Shown: positions 36,091 to 45,402 of the stretch, in pieces | Numbering within the stretch: the first letter of the stretch is position 1 | How the letters are laid out: each line of letters opens with the position of its first letter | Made by a program: the position numbers and the translations under genes | The notes under the pieces: generated by a model | The model's database searches: none | What the model saw: only the letters and a program-made list of their open reading frames with translations | What the model was told of the DNA's origin: nothing | From: TMED27 sp964350435 | Lineage (GTDB): Bacteria; Pseudomonadota; Alphaproteobacteria; Micavibrionales; Micavibrionaceae | Assembly: GCA_964350435.1 (NCBI GenBank) | Contig: CAYGJS010000003.1 | Coordinates: 1 to 64,000, forward strand | Reading direction: 5' to 3' | Length of the DNA stretch: 64,000 nt

Positions 36091-36894
36091 ATGACAAATT
36101 CTAAAATTCATCCTACTGCGATTATTGAAGACGGGGCGCATCTTGCGCCTTGCGTTGAGGTTGGCCCTTATTGTGTTGTCGGGCCCAATGTTACTCTTGA
36201 TCAGGGGGTTAAGCTTAAATCCCATGTGAATATCGAGGGCAATACGCATGTCGGCGCGGGTACAACGATTTTTCCTTTCGCCTCGATCGGTACAGCGCCG
36301 CAGGATTTGAAGTATGGCGGGGAGTTCTCGCGCCTTATTATCGGCCAAAACAATACGATCCGCGAACATGTGACCATGAACCCGGGCACAGAGCATGGCG
36401 GGATGGAAACGCGGATTGGCGATGATTGTCTGTTCATGATGGCGTCGCATGTGGCGCATGATTGTCAGGTTGGCAATAACGTGATTCTGGCGAATAACGC
36501 GACTTTGGCCGGGCATGTGATTATTGGCAATTATGTGATTATCGGCGGGCTTTCGGCGGTGCATCAATTTATCCGCATTGGCGATCACGCGATTATTGGC
36601 GGGATGTCGGGCGTGGAGAGTGATGTTATTCCTTATGGCCGTGTTAAAGGCGAGCGCGCATTTTTGGCGGGGCTGAACCTGATTGGGCTGGAGCGCCGCG
36701 GGTTTGATAAGGGGGATGTTAAGAAAATTCAGCGCGCTTATAACCAGCTTTTCGGTGATGAAGGCACGTTTGAACAACGCGTAGATTCTGTTTCAAATGA
36801 CTTTGGTGATGATGATACTATTATGAAGATCGTCGAATTCGCAAAAGCCAAGGACAAGTTTCCGTTATGTCAGCCTCAGAAGAAGTCCGCCTAA
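36091..36894 (+). CDS. lpxA: UDP-N-acetylglucosamine acyltransferase
   Basis: First step of lipid A synthesis. Left-handed beta helix of hexapeptide repeats over about residues 5-190 (IHPTAIIEDGA, HVNIEGNTHVGAGT, VILANNATLAGHV), with the catalytic His expected in MASHVAHDCQVG near 122-133. A C-terminal helical domain follows (about 195-267). 267 aa is normal. Its last 28 nt overlap lpxI. Confidence 0.98.
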   Translation: MTNSKIHPTAIIEDGAHLAPCVEVGPYCVVGPNVTLDQGVKLKSHVNIEGNTHVGAGTTIFPFASIGTAPQDLKYGGEFSRLIIGQNNTIREHVTMNPGTEHGGMETRIGDDCLFMMASHVAHDCQVGNNVILANNATLAGHVIIGNYVIIGGLSAVHQFIRIGDHAIIGGMSGVESDVIPYGRVKGERAFLAGLNLIGLERRGFDKGDVKKIQRAYNQLFGDEGTFEQRVDSVSNDFGDDDTIMKIVEFAKAKDKFPLCQPQKKSA

Positions 36895-37727
36895 ACCCTT
36901 CACGGATAGAGTCTATATCTAAGCTCGGGATTTTGGCCGGTGGCGGGGATATCCCTGCGGCGGTGATTGATGAATGCTTATCGCGCGGGATTGAGGTCTT
37001 TGTGGTGGCATTTGAGGGGCAGACAGATTCTGAGACCGTGGAGGGGCATCCGCATATGTGGACGCGGCTGGGCGCAGCGGGGGCTATTCTTAAAACCCTT
37101 GCTAATCATGGGATTGAAGATTTGGTTTTGATTGGGCGCATCCGCAGGCCGAGTTTTTCGGAAGTGCGGCCGGATATCAAAGGCGCGAAGATTTTGGCGA
37201 AGCTGGGGATCAGCAGTTTGGGGGATGATCAGCTTTTGCGGTCTTTGCGAAAGATATTGGAGAGCGAAGGCTTCCATATTCATGGCGCGCATGTTTTTGC
37301 GCAAGAGTTGGTCGGGCAGGCAGGCGCGCTTGGCAAAACTAAGCCGCGCAAAAGCGATGTGGATGATATACAGCGCGGGGTTGAGGTTTTGACTCATATG
37401 GGCGCAATGGATATCGGCCAATCCATTATCGTGCAGCAGGGGGTTGTTTTGGGGATTGAGGCGGCGGAAGGCACGGACGCGCTGATTGAACGCTGCGGGG
37501 TATATAAGCGTAAGGGGCGCGGCGGGGTTTTGGTTAAAATGGCGAAGCCGGGGCAGGACCATGATCTGGATTTACCGACGATCGGGCCGGGCACTATTGA
37601 GCATGCTGCGGCTTCGGGGTTGGTGGGGATAGCCTATCAAGCGGGCGCAACTTTGCTTTTGAACAAAGAAGAGCTTGCACGGATGGCGGATCGCCAGCAT
37701 ATTTTTATTTGCGGGATTGAACCGTAA
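36867..37727 (+). CDS. lpxI: UDP-2,3-diacylglucosamine pyrophosphatase LpxI
   Basis: Fourth step of lipid A synthesis, using the LpxI fold that replaces LpxH in alphaproteobacteria. N-terminal signature LGILAGGGDIPAAVID near residues 20-35. Further matches are LIGRIRRPSFSEVRPD, LGDDQLLRSL and the C-terminal domain with GTDALIERCG and KMAKPGQDHDLDLPTIGP-type segments. 286 aa is standard. It overlaps lpxA by 28 nt and precedes lpxB by 21 nt. Confidence 0.96.
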   Translation: MSASEEVRLNPSRIESISKLGILAGGGDIPAAVIDECLSRGIEVFVVAFEGQTDSETVEGHPHMWTRLGAAGAILKTLANHGIEDLVLIGRIRRPSFSEVRPDIKGAKILAKLGISSLGDDQLLRSLRKILESEGFHIHGAHVFAQELVGQAGALGKTKPRKSDVDDIQRGVEVLTHMGAMDIGQSIIVQQGVVLGIEAAEGTDALIERCGVYKRKGRGGVLVKMAKPGQDHDLDLPTIGPGTIEHAAASGLVGIAYQAGATLLLNKEELARMADRQHIFICGIEP

Positions 37728-37748
37728 TAGTTTTGAAGGTGACGTTTA

Positions 37749-38903
37749 ATGGCTTCTGCACAGAGTTTCTTTTTTATTGCCGGTGAGCCTTCAGGGGATG
37801 CGTTGGGTGCGTCTTTGATGGGCGCGCTTAAGGCCAGGGTTTCTGAGCCTTCGTTTGAAGGTGTAGGCGGTGATTTGATGGAAGCGCAGGGGCTGTCCTC
37901 TATGATGGATATGGAGGAGCTGTGCGTTATGGGGCTGGTGGAGGTGGTGGAGCATTTTCCCAGATTGGTGCGGCTTATTCATGGATTGGTCGAAGAAATT
38001 GAAAAGCAGCAGCCTGATGTGGTTGTGACGGTCGATTTACCCGATTTTAATTTTCGTGTGGCGGAGAAGCTGAAGAAGCGTGGCCTTTATAAGGGGAAGA
38101 TTTATCATTATGTTGCGCCGAGTGTCTGGGCTTGGCGGCCTGGGCGCGCGAAGAAGATCGCGCAATTTCTCGATGGGGTGATGTGTCTTTTTCCGTTTGA
38201 GCCGCCGTATTTCGAGAAGGTGGGGTTGCGGTCTGAATATGTTGGGCATCCTATGATTGAAACGCCTTTGGATTCTTATAATTCGGAGGGTTTTCAAGAA
38301 GTCTTTGGCATGACTAAAGATGTTAAGAAAATTGGCCTTATGTTTGGGAGCCGCGAAAGTGAGTTGGCCTCGCATGCGAAAGTTATATTGCACGCGGCTG
38401 AGTTGATCCTTGAGCAGGAGCCGCATGTGCATTTTGTCGTGCCGACTTTGCCGAATTTGTATTTAGAAGTGGTGAATATTATGCAGGGGGCTGGCGCGCC
38501 GTTTTCAGTTTTTCAAAAACCCGAACATAAATGGCAGGCTTTTTTGTCCTGTGACGCGGCGATTGCGGTTTCCGGCACTGTGGGGTTGGAGCTGGCTTAT
38601 GCGAATGTGCCGCATGTTATTGGTTACAGAGTTAATCCTTTGACATGGGTGGTGGCAAAGATGCTGATTAAGACGCGATATGCCCATTTGGGGAATATTT
38701 TACTGGATCAGCGGGTTGTGCCGGAATATCTGCAAGGGATGTTTAAGCCTGAGCGGATTGCCAAAGGGGTGCTGGAAATTCTTAAATATCCGGAAAAAGC
38801 ACAATATCAAAAAGAGGCGTTTGCTGCTTTGCGTCAGGCGATGAAACCCGACGCCTCTTTTGTTCCTTCTCAGAAGGCGGCGGATTTCATTTTGAAAGGC
38901 TAG
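37749..38903 (+). CDS. lpxB: Lipid-A-disaccharide synthase
   Basis: GT19 glycosyltransferase joining lipid X and UDP-diacylglucosamine. Family segments: IAGEPSGDALGASLM near residues 9-23, VTVDLPDFNFRVA near 96-108, VAPSVWAWRPGRAKKIAQ near 122-139 and SGTVGLELAYANVPHVIGYR near 274-293. 384 aa is normal. Last gene of the envelope run; the convergent gltA ends 2 nt beyond. Confidence 0.98.
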   Translation: MASAQSFFFIAGEPSGDALGASLMGALKARVSEPSFEGVGGDLMEAQGLSSMMDMEELCVMGLVEVVEHFPRLVRLIHGLVEEIEKQQPDVVVTVDLPDFNFRVAEKLKKRGLYKGKIYHYVAPSVWAWRPGRAKKIAQFLDGVMCLFPFEPPYFEKVGLRSEYVGHPMIETPLDSYNSEGFQEVFGMTKDVKKIGLMFGSRESELASHAKVILHAAELILEQEPHVHFVVPTLPNLYLEVVNIMQGAGAPFSVFQKPEHKWQAFLSCDAAIAVSGTVGLELAYANVPHVIGYRVNPLTWVVAKMLIKTRYAHLGNILLDQRVVPEYLQGMFKPERIAKGVLEILKYPEKAQYQKEAFAALRQAMKPDASFVPSQKAADFILKG

Positions 38904-38905
38904 GT

Positions 38906-40225
38906 CTATTTGCGCTTGCTGATCGGCACGTAAGGACGCTCCGCCGGGCCGGTATAAAGCTGGCGCGGGCGACCAATCCGAAGGGAGGGTTCCTCAATCA
39001 TTTCTTTCCATTGTGAAATCCAGCCGACTGTGCGGGCTACGGCGAAGAGAACGGTGAACATCTCAACTGGGAAACCCATGGCTTTCAGGATGATGCCGGA
39101 ATAGAAGTCGACATTGGGGAAGAGTTTACGATCCACAAAATAGGGGTCGGAAAGCGCGATGCGCTCCAGCTCCATTGCCAGTTCAAGGCGGTCATCTTTA
39201 ACGCCAAGGTCAGCGAGCACGTCATGGCAGGCTTTTTTCAATACGCCGGCGCGGGGGTCAAAGTTTTTGTATACACGGTGACCGAAGCCCATAAGGCGGA
39301 ACGGATCGTCTTTGTCTTTGGCGCGGGCAATGAATTCTGGGATATTGTCTTTGTGTCCGATTTCATCCAGCATTTCGAGAACAGCCTGGTTCGCGCCGCC
39401 ATGGGCCGGTCCCCAAAGACAGGCAATACCAGAAGCAATACAAGCAAACGGATTGGCTTGAGATGATCCAGCAAGGCGGACGGTCGAAGTTGACGCGTTT
39501 TGTTCGTGGTCGGCGTGCAGGATGAGGATTTTATCCATCGCATCCGCCAGAACAGGGTTGTTTTTGTATGGTTCTGCGGGGACACCAAAACACATATACA
39601 GGAAGTTTTCAGAGAAGCTGAGGTCGTTGCGGGGATACATAAAGGGCTGGCCTTGCGCGTATTTCATGGTCATGGCGGCAAGGGTTGGAATTTTTGCGAT
39701 TAGGCGGTGTGCGGAGAGTTCTCTTTGTTCAGGATCCCAAATGTCCAGTGAGTCATGATAGAACGCGGACAGCCCGCCCACAACACCGCACATAATCGCC
39801 ATGGGGTGAGCGTCTCTGCGGAAACCGCGGAAGAAGAAGTGGAGCTGTTCGTGTACCATGGTGTGGTATGTGATCGCTTTTTGAAAGTCTTCAAATTCTT
39901 TTTTCTTTGGCAGGTCGCCGTTGAGCAGCAGGTAACATACTTCCAGAAAAGTACTTTTCGCGGCCAAATCTTCGATGGTATAGCCGCGATGTAAAAGAAT
40001 GCCTTCATCGCCGTCAATGTAGGTCAGGCGAGATTTACAGCTGCCCGTGGCGGTAAAGCTGGGGTCGAAGGTGAAGTGGCCTGTTTCGGCGTAAAGGCTG
40101 CGGATGTCCAGAACATCGGGGCCACATGTACCGCTGAGAACCGGTAGTTTTATACTTTTGCCTGTTGCGTCATCGGTCAGAGTGAAGGTTTTTTCTACTG
40201 CTTTTTTTTCTGCTTTTTTGGCCAT
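38906..40225 (-). CDS. gltA: Citrate synthase
   Basis: Entry enzyme of the TCA cycle. Hexameric bacterial type, 439 aa. Catalytic regions: ILHADHEQNASTSTVRL (about residues 235-251), WGPAHGGANQAVLEML near 269-284 and GFGHRVYKNFDPRA near 310-323. It follows gltX on the same strand across a 123-bp gap that holds a 12-bp palindrome, so it may have its own promoter. Confidence 0.98.
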   Translation of the reverse strand: MAKKAEKKAVEKTFTLTDDATGKSIKLPVLSGTCGPDVLDIRSLYAETGHFTFDPSFTATGSCKSRLTYIDGDEGILLHRGYTIEDLAAKSTFLEVCYLLLNGDLPKKKEFEDFQKAITYHTMVHEQLHFFFRGFRRDAHPMAIMCGVVGGLSAFYHDSLDIWDPEQRELSAHRLIAKIPTLAAMTMKYAQGQPFMYPRNDLSFSENFLYMCFGVPAEPYKNNPVLADAMDKILILHADHEQNASTSTVRLAGSSQANPFACIASGIACLWGPAHGGANQAVLEMLDEIGHKDNIPEFIARAKDKDDPFRLMGFGHRVYKNFDPRAGVLKKACHDVLADLGVKDDRLELAMELERIALSDPYFVDRKLFPNVDFYSGIILKAMGFPVEMFTVLFAVARTVGWISQWKEMIEEPSLRIGRPRQLYTGPAERPYVPISKRK

Positions 40226-40259
40226 GGATAGTCCCCGTGCGTTAAGTCGTGTTTGGCGA

Positions 40260-40288
40260 TGTAAATTTACAGTGCCGCAGGACGCGGC
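40260..40288 (-). promoter_or_regulatory. Palindrome and hairpin upstream of gltA (candidate operator)
   Basis: TGTAAATTTACA at 40260-40271 is a perfect 12-bp palindrome, 34 bp upstream of the gltA ATG. It is followed by a 5-bp stem, GCCGC-AGGAC-GCGGC, at 40274-40288. No known regulator site was recognised. Confidence 0.3.
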
Positions 40289-40348
40289 GAGATATTTATG
40301 AGATTGAGTCTACTCTAAATTTCAAATCATTCAAGGGGGAGAGGGATT

Positions 40349-41737
40349 TTATGTTTGTTCCAAGGCCGAGCGAATGCGGGCGCATGTTTCGTCTTTGCCG
40401 AGGATTTCTGCGGCGTGGAAGATGGAGGGCGATATGGTTGTTCCTGTCAAGGCAGCGCGCAGCGGCATGGCGACCTTGCCGAGTTTGCCGTCCATAGAAT
40501 TATCGGCCACGGCCTTGCAGGTATTTTGGATGTTTTCTGACGTGAAGTCTGTGAGGGTTTCGAGCGCATCCAGAAGTTTTTGCAGGATATCGTGATCCAA
40601 AAGACCCTTGGCTTTTTCGTCAAAATTAAGCGGGAGTGTTTTGGCAAAAAATACTGATTCATCAGTAAATTGGAGCAGTGTCTTAGCGCGTGACTTTAAT
40701 TCATCGGCGCAGGAAATGATCCGCTTTTGAGCATCATCTGACACGGTGATGCCGTGGCGCGTGTCATAAAAAGATTTGCAAAGATCAATCAAACGCTTGG
40801 GGTCGGCTTCATTAATGTAATGGGCGTTGATGCTTTCAAGTTTGGCAAAGTCGAATTTGGCGGCGGCTTTGCCGATATGCTCCAGATCAAACCATGCGAT
40901 GGCTTGGTCGGTGGTGATAATTTCGTCGTCGCCGTGGCTCCAGCCCAGTCGCAGGAGGTAATTGCGCATGGCTTCGGGCAGATAGCCCATATCGCGGTAT
41001 TCTTCAACGCTTGCCGCACCGTGACGTTTTGACATTTTCGTGCCGTCGGGGCCGAGGATGAGGGGGAGGTGTGCGTATTCCGGCTTCGTCCACGCAAGTG
41101 CGTCATAGATGATGTTTTGGCGGAAGGCGTTGTTGAGGTGGTCGTCGCCGCGGATAACGTGGGTCACGCCCATGTCGTGGTCGTCGACTACGACGGAGAG
41201 CATATAGGTGGGCGTGCCATCGGAGCGCAGAAGCACGAAATCATCCAGTTCGGCATTTTGCACGCGGACATCACCTTGGACATGGTCTGTGAGCGTGGTT
41301 TCGCCGTCGGTGGGGGCAATGATACGGATAGTGAAGTCTTCTTTTTGGCTGGGAGTAAAATTTGCCTCCAGTTCAGCGCGGCGCGGCAATTTGAAACCGC
41401 CATTGTCCTTTTTGATTTTATCCAATTCTTCGGCGGTGAAATAACATTTCCAGGCTTTGCCTGCGTCCAGCAGTTCATTGGCGATTTCGGCGTGGCGGGC
41501 GCGCTGTTCGTATTGTGTAACAATTTCTCCGTCCCAATCGAGCTCCAGCCATTTCATGGATTTGACGAGCGCGGTCACGGCTTCTTCTGAATGTCTTGCG
41601 CGGTCGGTGTCTTCGATACGGAACAGCATTTTGCCGCCGTGACGCTTTGCGTAGAGCCAGTTAAATAGCGCGGTGCGCGCAGTGCCGATATGCATAAAGC
41701 CGGTGGGCGAGGGCGGGAAGCGGGTGACGATTGTCAT
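40349..41737 (-). CDS. gltX: Glutamyl-tRNA synthetase
   Basis: Class I synthetase charging tRNA-Glu. The HIGH motif appears as FMHIGTARTALFNW near residues 14-27 and KMSKS as KMSKRHGAASVEEY near 236-249. 462 aa, with an all-helical anticodon-binding C-terminus. Divergent from comEC across a 65-nt gap. Alphaproteobacteria often have two GltX forms; only one is seen here. Confidence 0.97.
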   Translation of the reverse strand: MTIVTRFPPSPTGFMHIGTARTALFNWLYAKRHGGKMLFRIEDTDRARHSEEAVTALVKSMKWLELDWDGEIVTQYEQRARHAEIANELLDAGKAWKCYFTAEELDKIKKDNGGFKLPRRAELEANFTPSQKEDFTIRIIAPTDGETTLTDHVQGDVRVQNAELDDFVLLRSDGTPTYMLSVVVDDHDMGVTHVIRGDDHLNNAFRQNIIYDALAWTKPEYAHLPLILGPDGTKMSKRHGAASVEEYRDMGYLPEAMRNYLLRLGWSHGDDEIITTDQAIAWFDLEHIGKAAAKFDFAKLESINAHYINEADPKRLIDLCKSFYDTRHGITVSDDAQKRIISCADELKSRAKTLLQFTDESVFFAKTLPLNFDEKAKGLLDHDILQKLLDALETLTDFTSENIQNTCKAVADNSMDGKLGKVAMPLRAALTGTTISPSIFHAAEILGKDETCARIRSALEQT

Positions 41738-41802
41738 GTTTTGAAATTCTCTTTGATTTTAAGGCTTTTAACGCTTTCAGAAATAGTATTGATTTGGACG
41801 TT

Positions 41803-43911
41803 ATGCAAGAGCTTATCCGATCTCGAATATACAGCGTGCTCGCGGAAAACAGGACGCAGATTTTTTTGCTGACCCCTGTGTTTATGGGTATGGGGATTGC
41901 GGTTTATTTTTCACTGCGGTTTGAGCCGCCCTTTTATTTGGGCGCGGGTTTGGCGGCGTTGTGCCTCGTTGGCGTGTGGTTAACGCGCTCGCGTGATGCT
42001 TTGCGGATTGCGGTTTTGTTTTTGCTGTGCGGGTCTTTGGGGTTCATGGCGGCGCAAATAAGAACCAGCTTGATGCACTCACCAATTTTGGAGCGTGAGA
42101 TTAAGACGACCGGGCTTGAAGGTCTTATTTTAGAGGTTGAAAATCTGGGGCTGGAGCAGGGGCAGCGGATTGTGCTTGGGGATTTGAGCATTGAGCGGCT
42201 TGCGCCAGAAGATACGCCGCGCCGCATCCGCATTAAAATTCGCAAGGATCAGGATTTGCAAACGGGGCAGCGGGTGAGTGTTTTGGCGGGGCTTAATCCG
42301 CCTGCGCCGCCGGCTTATCCTGGGGGCTTTGATTTTCAGCGTTATATGTATTTTAAGGGAATTGGCGCGATTGGTTTTAGTTATGGCAGGGTGGAGGTGC
42401 TTGAACCTGCCCGGCTTTCCGGCTTTGCGATGCGGGTAGAGGGGCTGCGTGCGCATGTGGGCGAGCGTATTTTACAAGTTTTGGTTCCGGAGCAGGCGGG
42501 CGTTTCAGCGGCTTTGATCGTCGGGCAGCGCGGCGCGATATCGGAAGAGGATCAGGAGGCGATGCGCGCTTCGGGTCTTGCGCATATGCTGGCGATTTCG
42601 GGTTTGCATATCGGATTGTTTTCGGGGGTGGTGTTTTTCTTTTTGCGGCTTTTATTGGTGAGCGTTCCTTACTGCGCGTTGAACTGGCCGGTGAAGAAGA
42701 TTGCGGCTTTGGCGGGAATTGCGGCGGCGGTGTTTTATATGGTGCTGGCGGGTTCGACTATTCCCACCCAGCGGGCGACGCTTATGAGCGGGATTGTGCT
42801 GTTTGCGATATTGCTTGATCGCACGCCGCTGTCCATGCGTTTGGTGGCCTTTGCGGCGGTATGTGTTTTGGCGATTGCGCCGGAAAGTTTGATGTCGCCG
42901 AGCTTTCAGATGTCGTTTTCTGCCGTGGCAGGATTGGTTGCGTTTTATGAATGGGCGGCGCCTTGGCTTCGGGCGCAATATCGGCAGAGCGGGGTTTTGA
43001 GGCGGGTGGGTTTATATGTAGCAGGGGTTTTTGCAACCACCGTGATTGCGACATTTGCGACTGCGCCGTTTGCGCTGTTTCATTTTCAGCAGCTCGCGCT
43101 GTATGGGGTGCTGGCGAATATTTTGGCGATGCCTGTGCTGACCTTTATTGTGATGCCGCTGTGTGTTTTGGCCTATGCGTTGATGCCGTTTGGGCTTGAG
43201 GGCTGGGTGCTGCCGATTATTGGGCATGGTGTGGATTTGATTTTGAAGATTGCGCATTTTGTGGCGGGGCTGGAGCATGCTTCGCTTAAGCCTGCGGCCT
43301 TGTCATTCGCTGCGTTTATGTTTTTTGTGGGCGGGGTGTTGGTGCTTGTTTTGCTTCGCGGCTTTGCGCGGGGGCTTAGTCTTGGGTTTTTTGTGGCGGC
43401 AGGCCTCGCGCTTTTGGTTCAGGTTCAGTCCATTATGCTGATTTCCTCTGATCTGAATTTGGTGGCGTATCGGGACAGAGGCGGCGCATTTTATGTGACG
43501 AATACGCGAAAGGATAAATTTACGCGCGGAATTTGGGAGCGGCGGTTTGGGCTGGAGGAAGGAGCAGGGGTTTTGTGGCCGAAAGAGGGGCAGGCGGGGG
43601 ATGCGGCGTGCGGCGAGGGTGGTTGCCGCATTGAGACGCCTGAGTATAAGATTTCAGTGATCGAGCAAGAGCAAGCTTTGGCCGAGGAATGCGGCTGGGC
43701 GGATTTGGTGATTGTTCGAAAGGGGTATGATTTGAAGTGCGGCGATCAGGATAGCCCAAAGGTGATTGATCGTAAAAACGCCAAAGCCGAGGGGCCGTTC
43801 GGGGTTTATATTGGTGGTCCTTTGACGCTTCGATCTGTGCAAGCAGAGCGCGGCGTGCGTCCTTGGGTGGCGGGCACGGCGCGGTTTAATGGTAAGAGCG
43901 CATCAGACTGA
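41803..43911 (+). CDS. comEC: ComEC/Rec2-family competence membrane protein
   Basis: Inner-membrane channel protein for single-stranded DNA uptake. ATG 41803 (703 aa) was chosen because the upstream extension would run into the gltX start. N-terminal DUF4131 region with two helices (about 20-75) and soluble domain (about 80-200), then the competence domain beginning ALIVGQRGAISEEDQEAMRASG and HMLAISGLHIGLFSG (about 225-270) with many helices. The C-terminus (about 550-703) is a metallo-beta-lactamase-position domain without an HxHxDH motif, common in alphaproteobacteria. It overlaps lexA tail-to-tail by 26 nt. Confidence 0.9.
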   Translation: MQELIRSRIYSVLAENRTQIFLLTPVFMGMGIAVYFSLRFEPPFYLGAGLAALCLVGVWLTRSRDALRIAVLFLLCGSLGFMAAQIRTSLMHSPILEREIKTTGLEGLILEVENLGLEQGQRIVLGDLSIERLAPEDTPRRIRIKIRKDQDLQTGQRVSVLAGLNPPAPPAYPGGFDFQRYMYFKGIGAIGFSYGRVEVLEPARLSGFAMRVEGLRAHVGERILQVLVPEQAGVSAALIVGQRGAISEEDQEAMRASGLAHMLAISGLHIGLFSGVVFFFLRLLLVSVPYCALNWPVKKIAALAGIAAAVFYMVLAGSTIPTQRATLMSGIVLFAILLDRTPLSMRLVAFAAVCVLAIAPESLMSPSFQMSFSAVAGLVAFYEWAAPWLRAQYRQSGVLRRVGLYVAGVFATTVIATFATAPFALFHFQQLALYGVLANILAMPVLTFIVMPLCVLAYALMPFGLEGWVLPIIGHGVDLILKIAHFVAGLEHASLKPAALSFAAFMFFVGGVLVLVLLRGFARGLSLGFFVAAGLALLVQVQSIMLISSDLNLVAYRDRGGAFYVTNTRKDKFTRGIWERRFGLEEGAGVLWPKEGQAGDAACGEGGCRIETPEYKISVIEQEQALAEECGWADLVIVRKGYDLKCGDQDSPKVIDRKNAKAEGPFGVYIGGPLTLRSVQAERGVRPWVAGTARFNGKSASD

Positions 43912-44545
43912 CCAGCTTGCCTTGAATTTTTACGCGGTGCGGCTCAAGGATTTGCGGTTCATAGGCCTGGTTTTCAGGCTCCAGTACGATTTTGTTTCCC
44001 GCGCGGCGCAGGCGTTTCAAAGTGGCTTCCTCGCCATCAATCAAAGCCACAACAATTTCGCCGTTATTGGCGGTGTCGCATTGTTTGATAATCACGGTAT
44101 CGCCGCTATGGATTCCGGCGTCGATCATGGAATCCCCTTCGATGGTGAGGGCGTAATGCTCACCAGAGCCGATCATGTCAGGCGGAATAGTGAGCATATC
44201 ACCATTGCCTTCGAGGGCTTCGATAGGCGAGCCAGCAGCGATTTTGCCGTGCATCGGGATTTCCTGCATGGCGCTGGCGATGGAGGCCATGACAGCCGCA
44301 TTTGTATTTGCGGGCGGGGCGGCGTTAAAACCATCGGGCAGGCGTTTGATTTCCAAAGCGCGGGCGCGATGCGGCAGGCGTTCGATATAGCCGCGTTCTT
44401 CGAGGCCGCTGATGAGGCGGTGAATTCCGGATTTTGATTTTAACCCGAGAGCGTCTTTCATTTCCTCGAAAGACGGGGGGACGTCATCTTCGGATAGACG
44501 TTCATGGATAAACAGCAAAAGGTCGCGTTGTTTGCGCGTCAGCAT
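43886..44545 (-). CDS. lexA: LexA repressor
   Basis: SOS repressor and self-cleaving protease, 219 aa. N-terminal winged helix-turn-helix (about 1-65) with PPSFEEMKDALGLKSKSGIH. Cleavage site A104-G105 in KIAAGSP. Catalytic Ser139 in EGDSMID and Lys177 in EATLKRL. Its promoter carries an alphaproteobacterial SOS box, so it is autoregulated. It lies downstream of trpC on the same strand. Confidence 0.97.
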   Translation of the reverse strand: MLTRKQRDLLLFIHERLSEDDVPPSFEEMKDALGLKSKSGIHRLISGLEERGYIERLPHRARALEIKRLPDGFNAAPPANTNAAVMASIASAMQEIPMHGKIAAGSPIEALEGNGDMLTIPPDMIGSGEHYALTIEGDSMIDAGIHSGDTVIIKQCDTANNGEIVVALIDGEEATLKRLRRAGNKIVLEPENQAYEPQILEPHRVKIQGKLVSLMRSYH

Positions 44546-44600
44546 TGTTCTTGTCCTCTTCGTAGAAATGCGGGCGAATGTAGAAGTATTTACACTCTTT

Positions 44601-44629
44601 GTTCTACTTTAGTTCGCTTTTTGTGTCAA
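44601..44629 (-). promoter_or_regulatory. lexA promoter with SOS box
   Basis: Read on the minus strand: perfect -35 TTGACA (44629-44624), 17-nt spacer, -10 TAGAAC (44606-44601). GAAC-N7-GAAC (44615-44601), the alphaproteobacterial LexA site, covers the spacer end and the -10, so bound LexA would block RNA polymerase. The box overlaps the trpC stop codon. Confidence 0.85.
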
Positions 44630-45397
44630 GAGGGCGGTTGTCGCGGCCTCGATGTTCTCCTGACGCATCAGGCTCTCGCCGACCAGAAAACCTTTATAGC
44701 CTTGGCTGTTCAGCTTTTGAATTGTGCCCGCTTCCGCTATGCCGCTTTCGGCAATTTTTACAACATTGGACGGAATCAATTTCAGTAAATCGAATGAGGT
44801 TTGAATATCGACACTCAGGGTTTTGAGGTTGCGATTATTCACGCCGATCATTTTTGGATTTAGGCGCGCGGCGCGCTCCAGTTCGCTTGCGTTATGCACT
44901 TCGATGAGGGCATCCATGCCGAGGTTTTCGGATAAATCATAAAGTTCCTTTGCCAGCGAATCATCCAGCGCGGCCATGATAATCAGGATGCAGTCTGCAC
45001 CCATCGCCCGGGATTCATAAATCTGATAGGGGTCGATCATGAAATCTTTGCGGAGCATCGGCAGGTCTATGGCATTTCTGACGGTGGTAAAAATTTCGTC
45101 TGAGCCTTGAAAATAGGGAGCGTCAGTGAGTACAGACAGGCACGTTGCGCCGCCGCTCTTATAGCTTTTCGCGATTTCAGCGGGGTTAAAATCTTCGCGG
45201 ATAATGCCTTTGCTGGGGGAGGCTTTTTTGACCTCGGCAATCAGGGCGGGGCCAGAGGCGTTTTGCAATGCCTTGATGAATCCTTTGGGCGCGGGCGCGG
45301 AATGTATGCGCGCTTGTATGTCTTCCAGCGAGGTTTTGGATTTTTGCGCTTCAACATGGAGTCGTTTTTTATCGCAGATTTCATGCAGGACGCTCAT
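44609..45397 (-). CDS. trpC: Indole-3-glycerol phosphate synthase
   Basis: TIM-barrel enzyme closing the indole ring in tryptophan synthesis. Catalytic Lys in IAEVKKASPSKGIIRED near residues 54-70, further active-site segments LRKDFMIDPYQIYESRAMGAD near 113-133, IGVNNRNLKT near 180-189 and KIAESGI near 212-218. 262 aa is normal. It is last in trpG-trpD-trpC; its stop codon lies in the lexA SOS box. Confidence 0.97.
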   Translation of the reverse strand: MSVLHEICDKKRLHVEAQKSKTSLEDIQARIHSAPAPKGFIKALQNASGPALIAEVKKASPSKGIIREDFNPAEIAKSYKSGGATCLSVLTDAPYFQGSDEIFTTVRNAIDLPMLRKDFMIDPYQIYESRAMGADCILIIMAALDDSLAKELYDLSENLGMDALIEVHNASELERAARLNPKMIGVNNRNLKTLSVDIQTSFDLLKLIPSNVVKIAESGIAEAGTIQKLNSQGYKGFLVGESLMRQENIEAATTALLTQKAN

Positions 45398-45402
45398 GGG
45401 GT

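Noticed and set aside
43400..43911. Metallo-beta-lactamase domain at the C-terminus of ComEC
   Set aside because: No HxHxDH motif is visible; the position fits but the catalytic residues are absent, so no nuclease activity was assigned.
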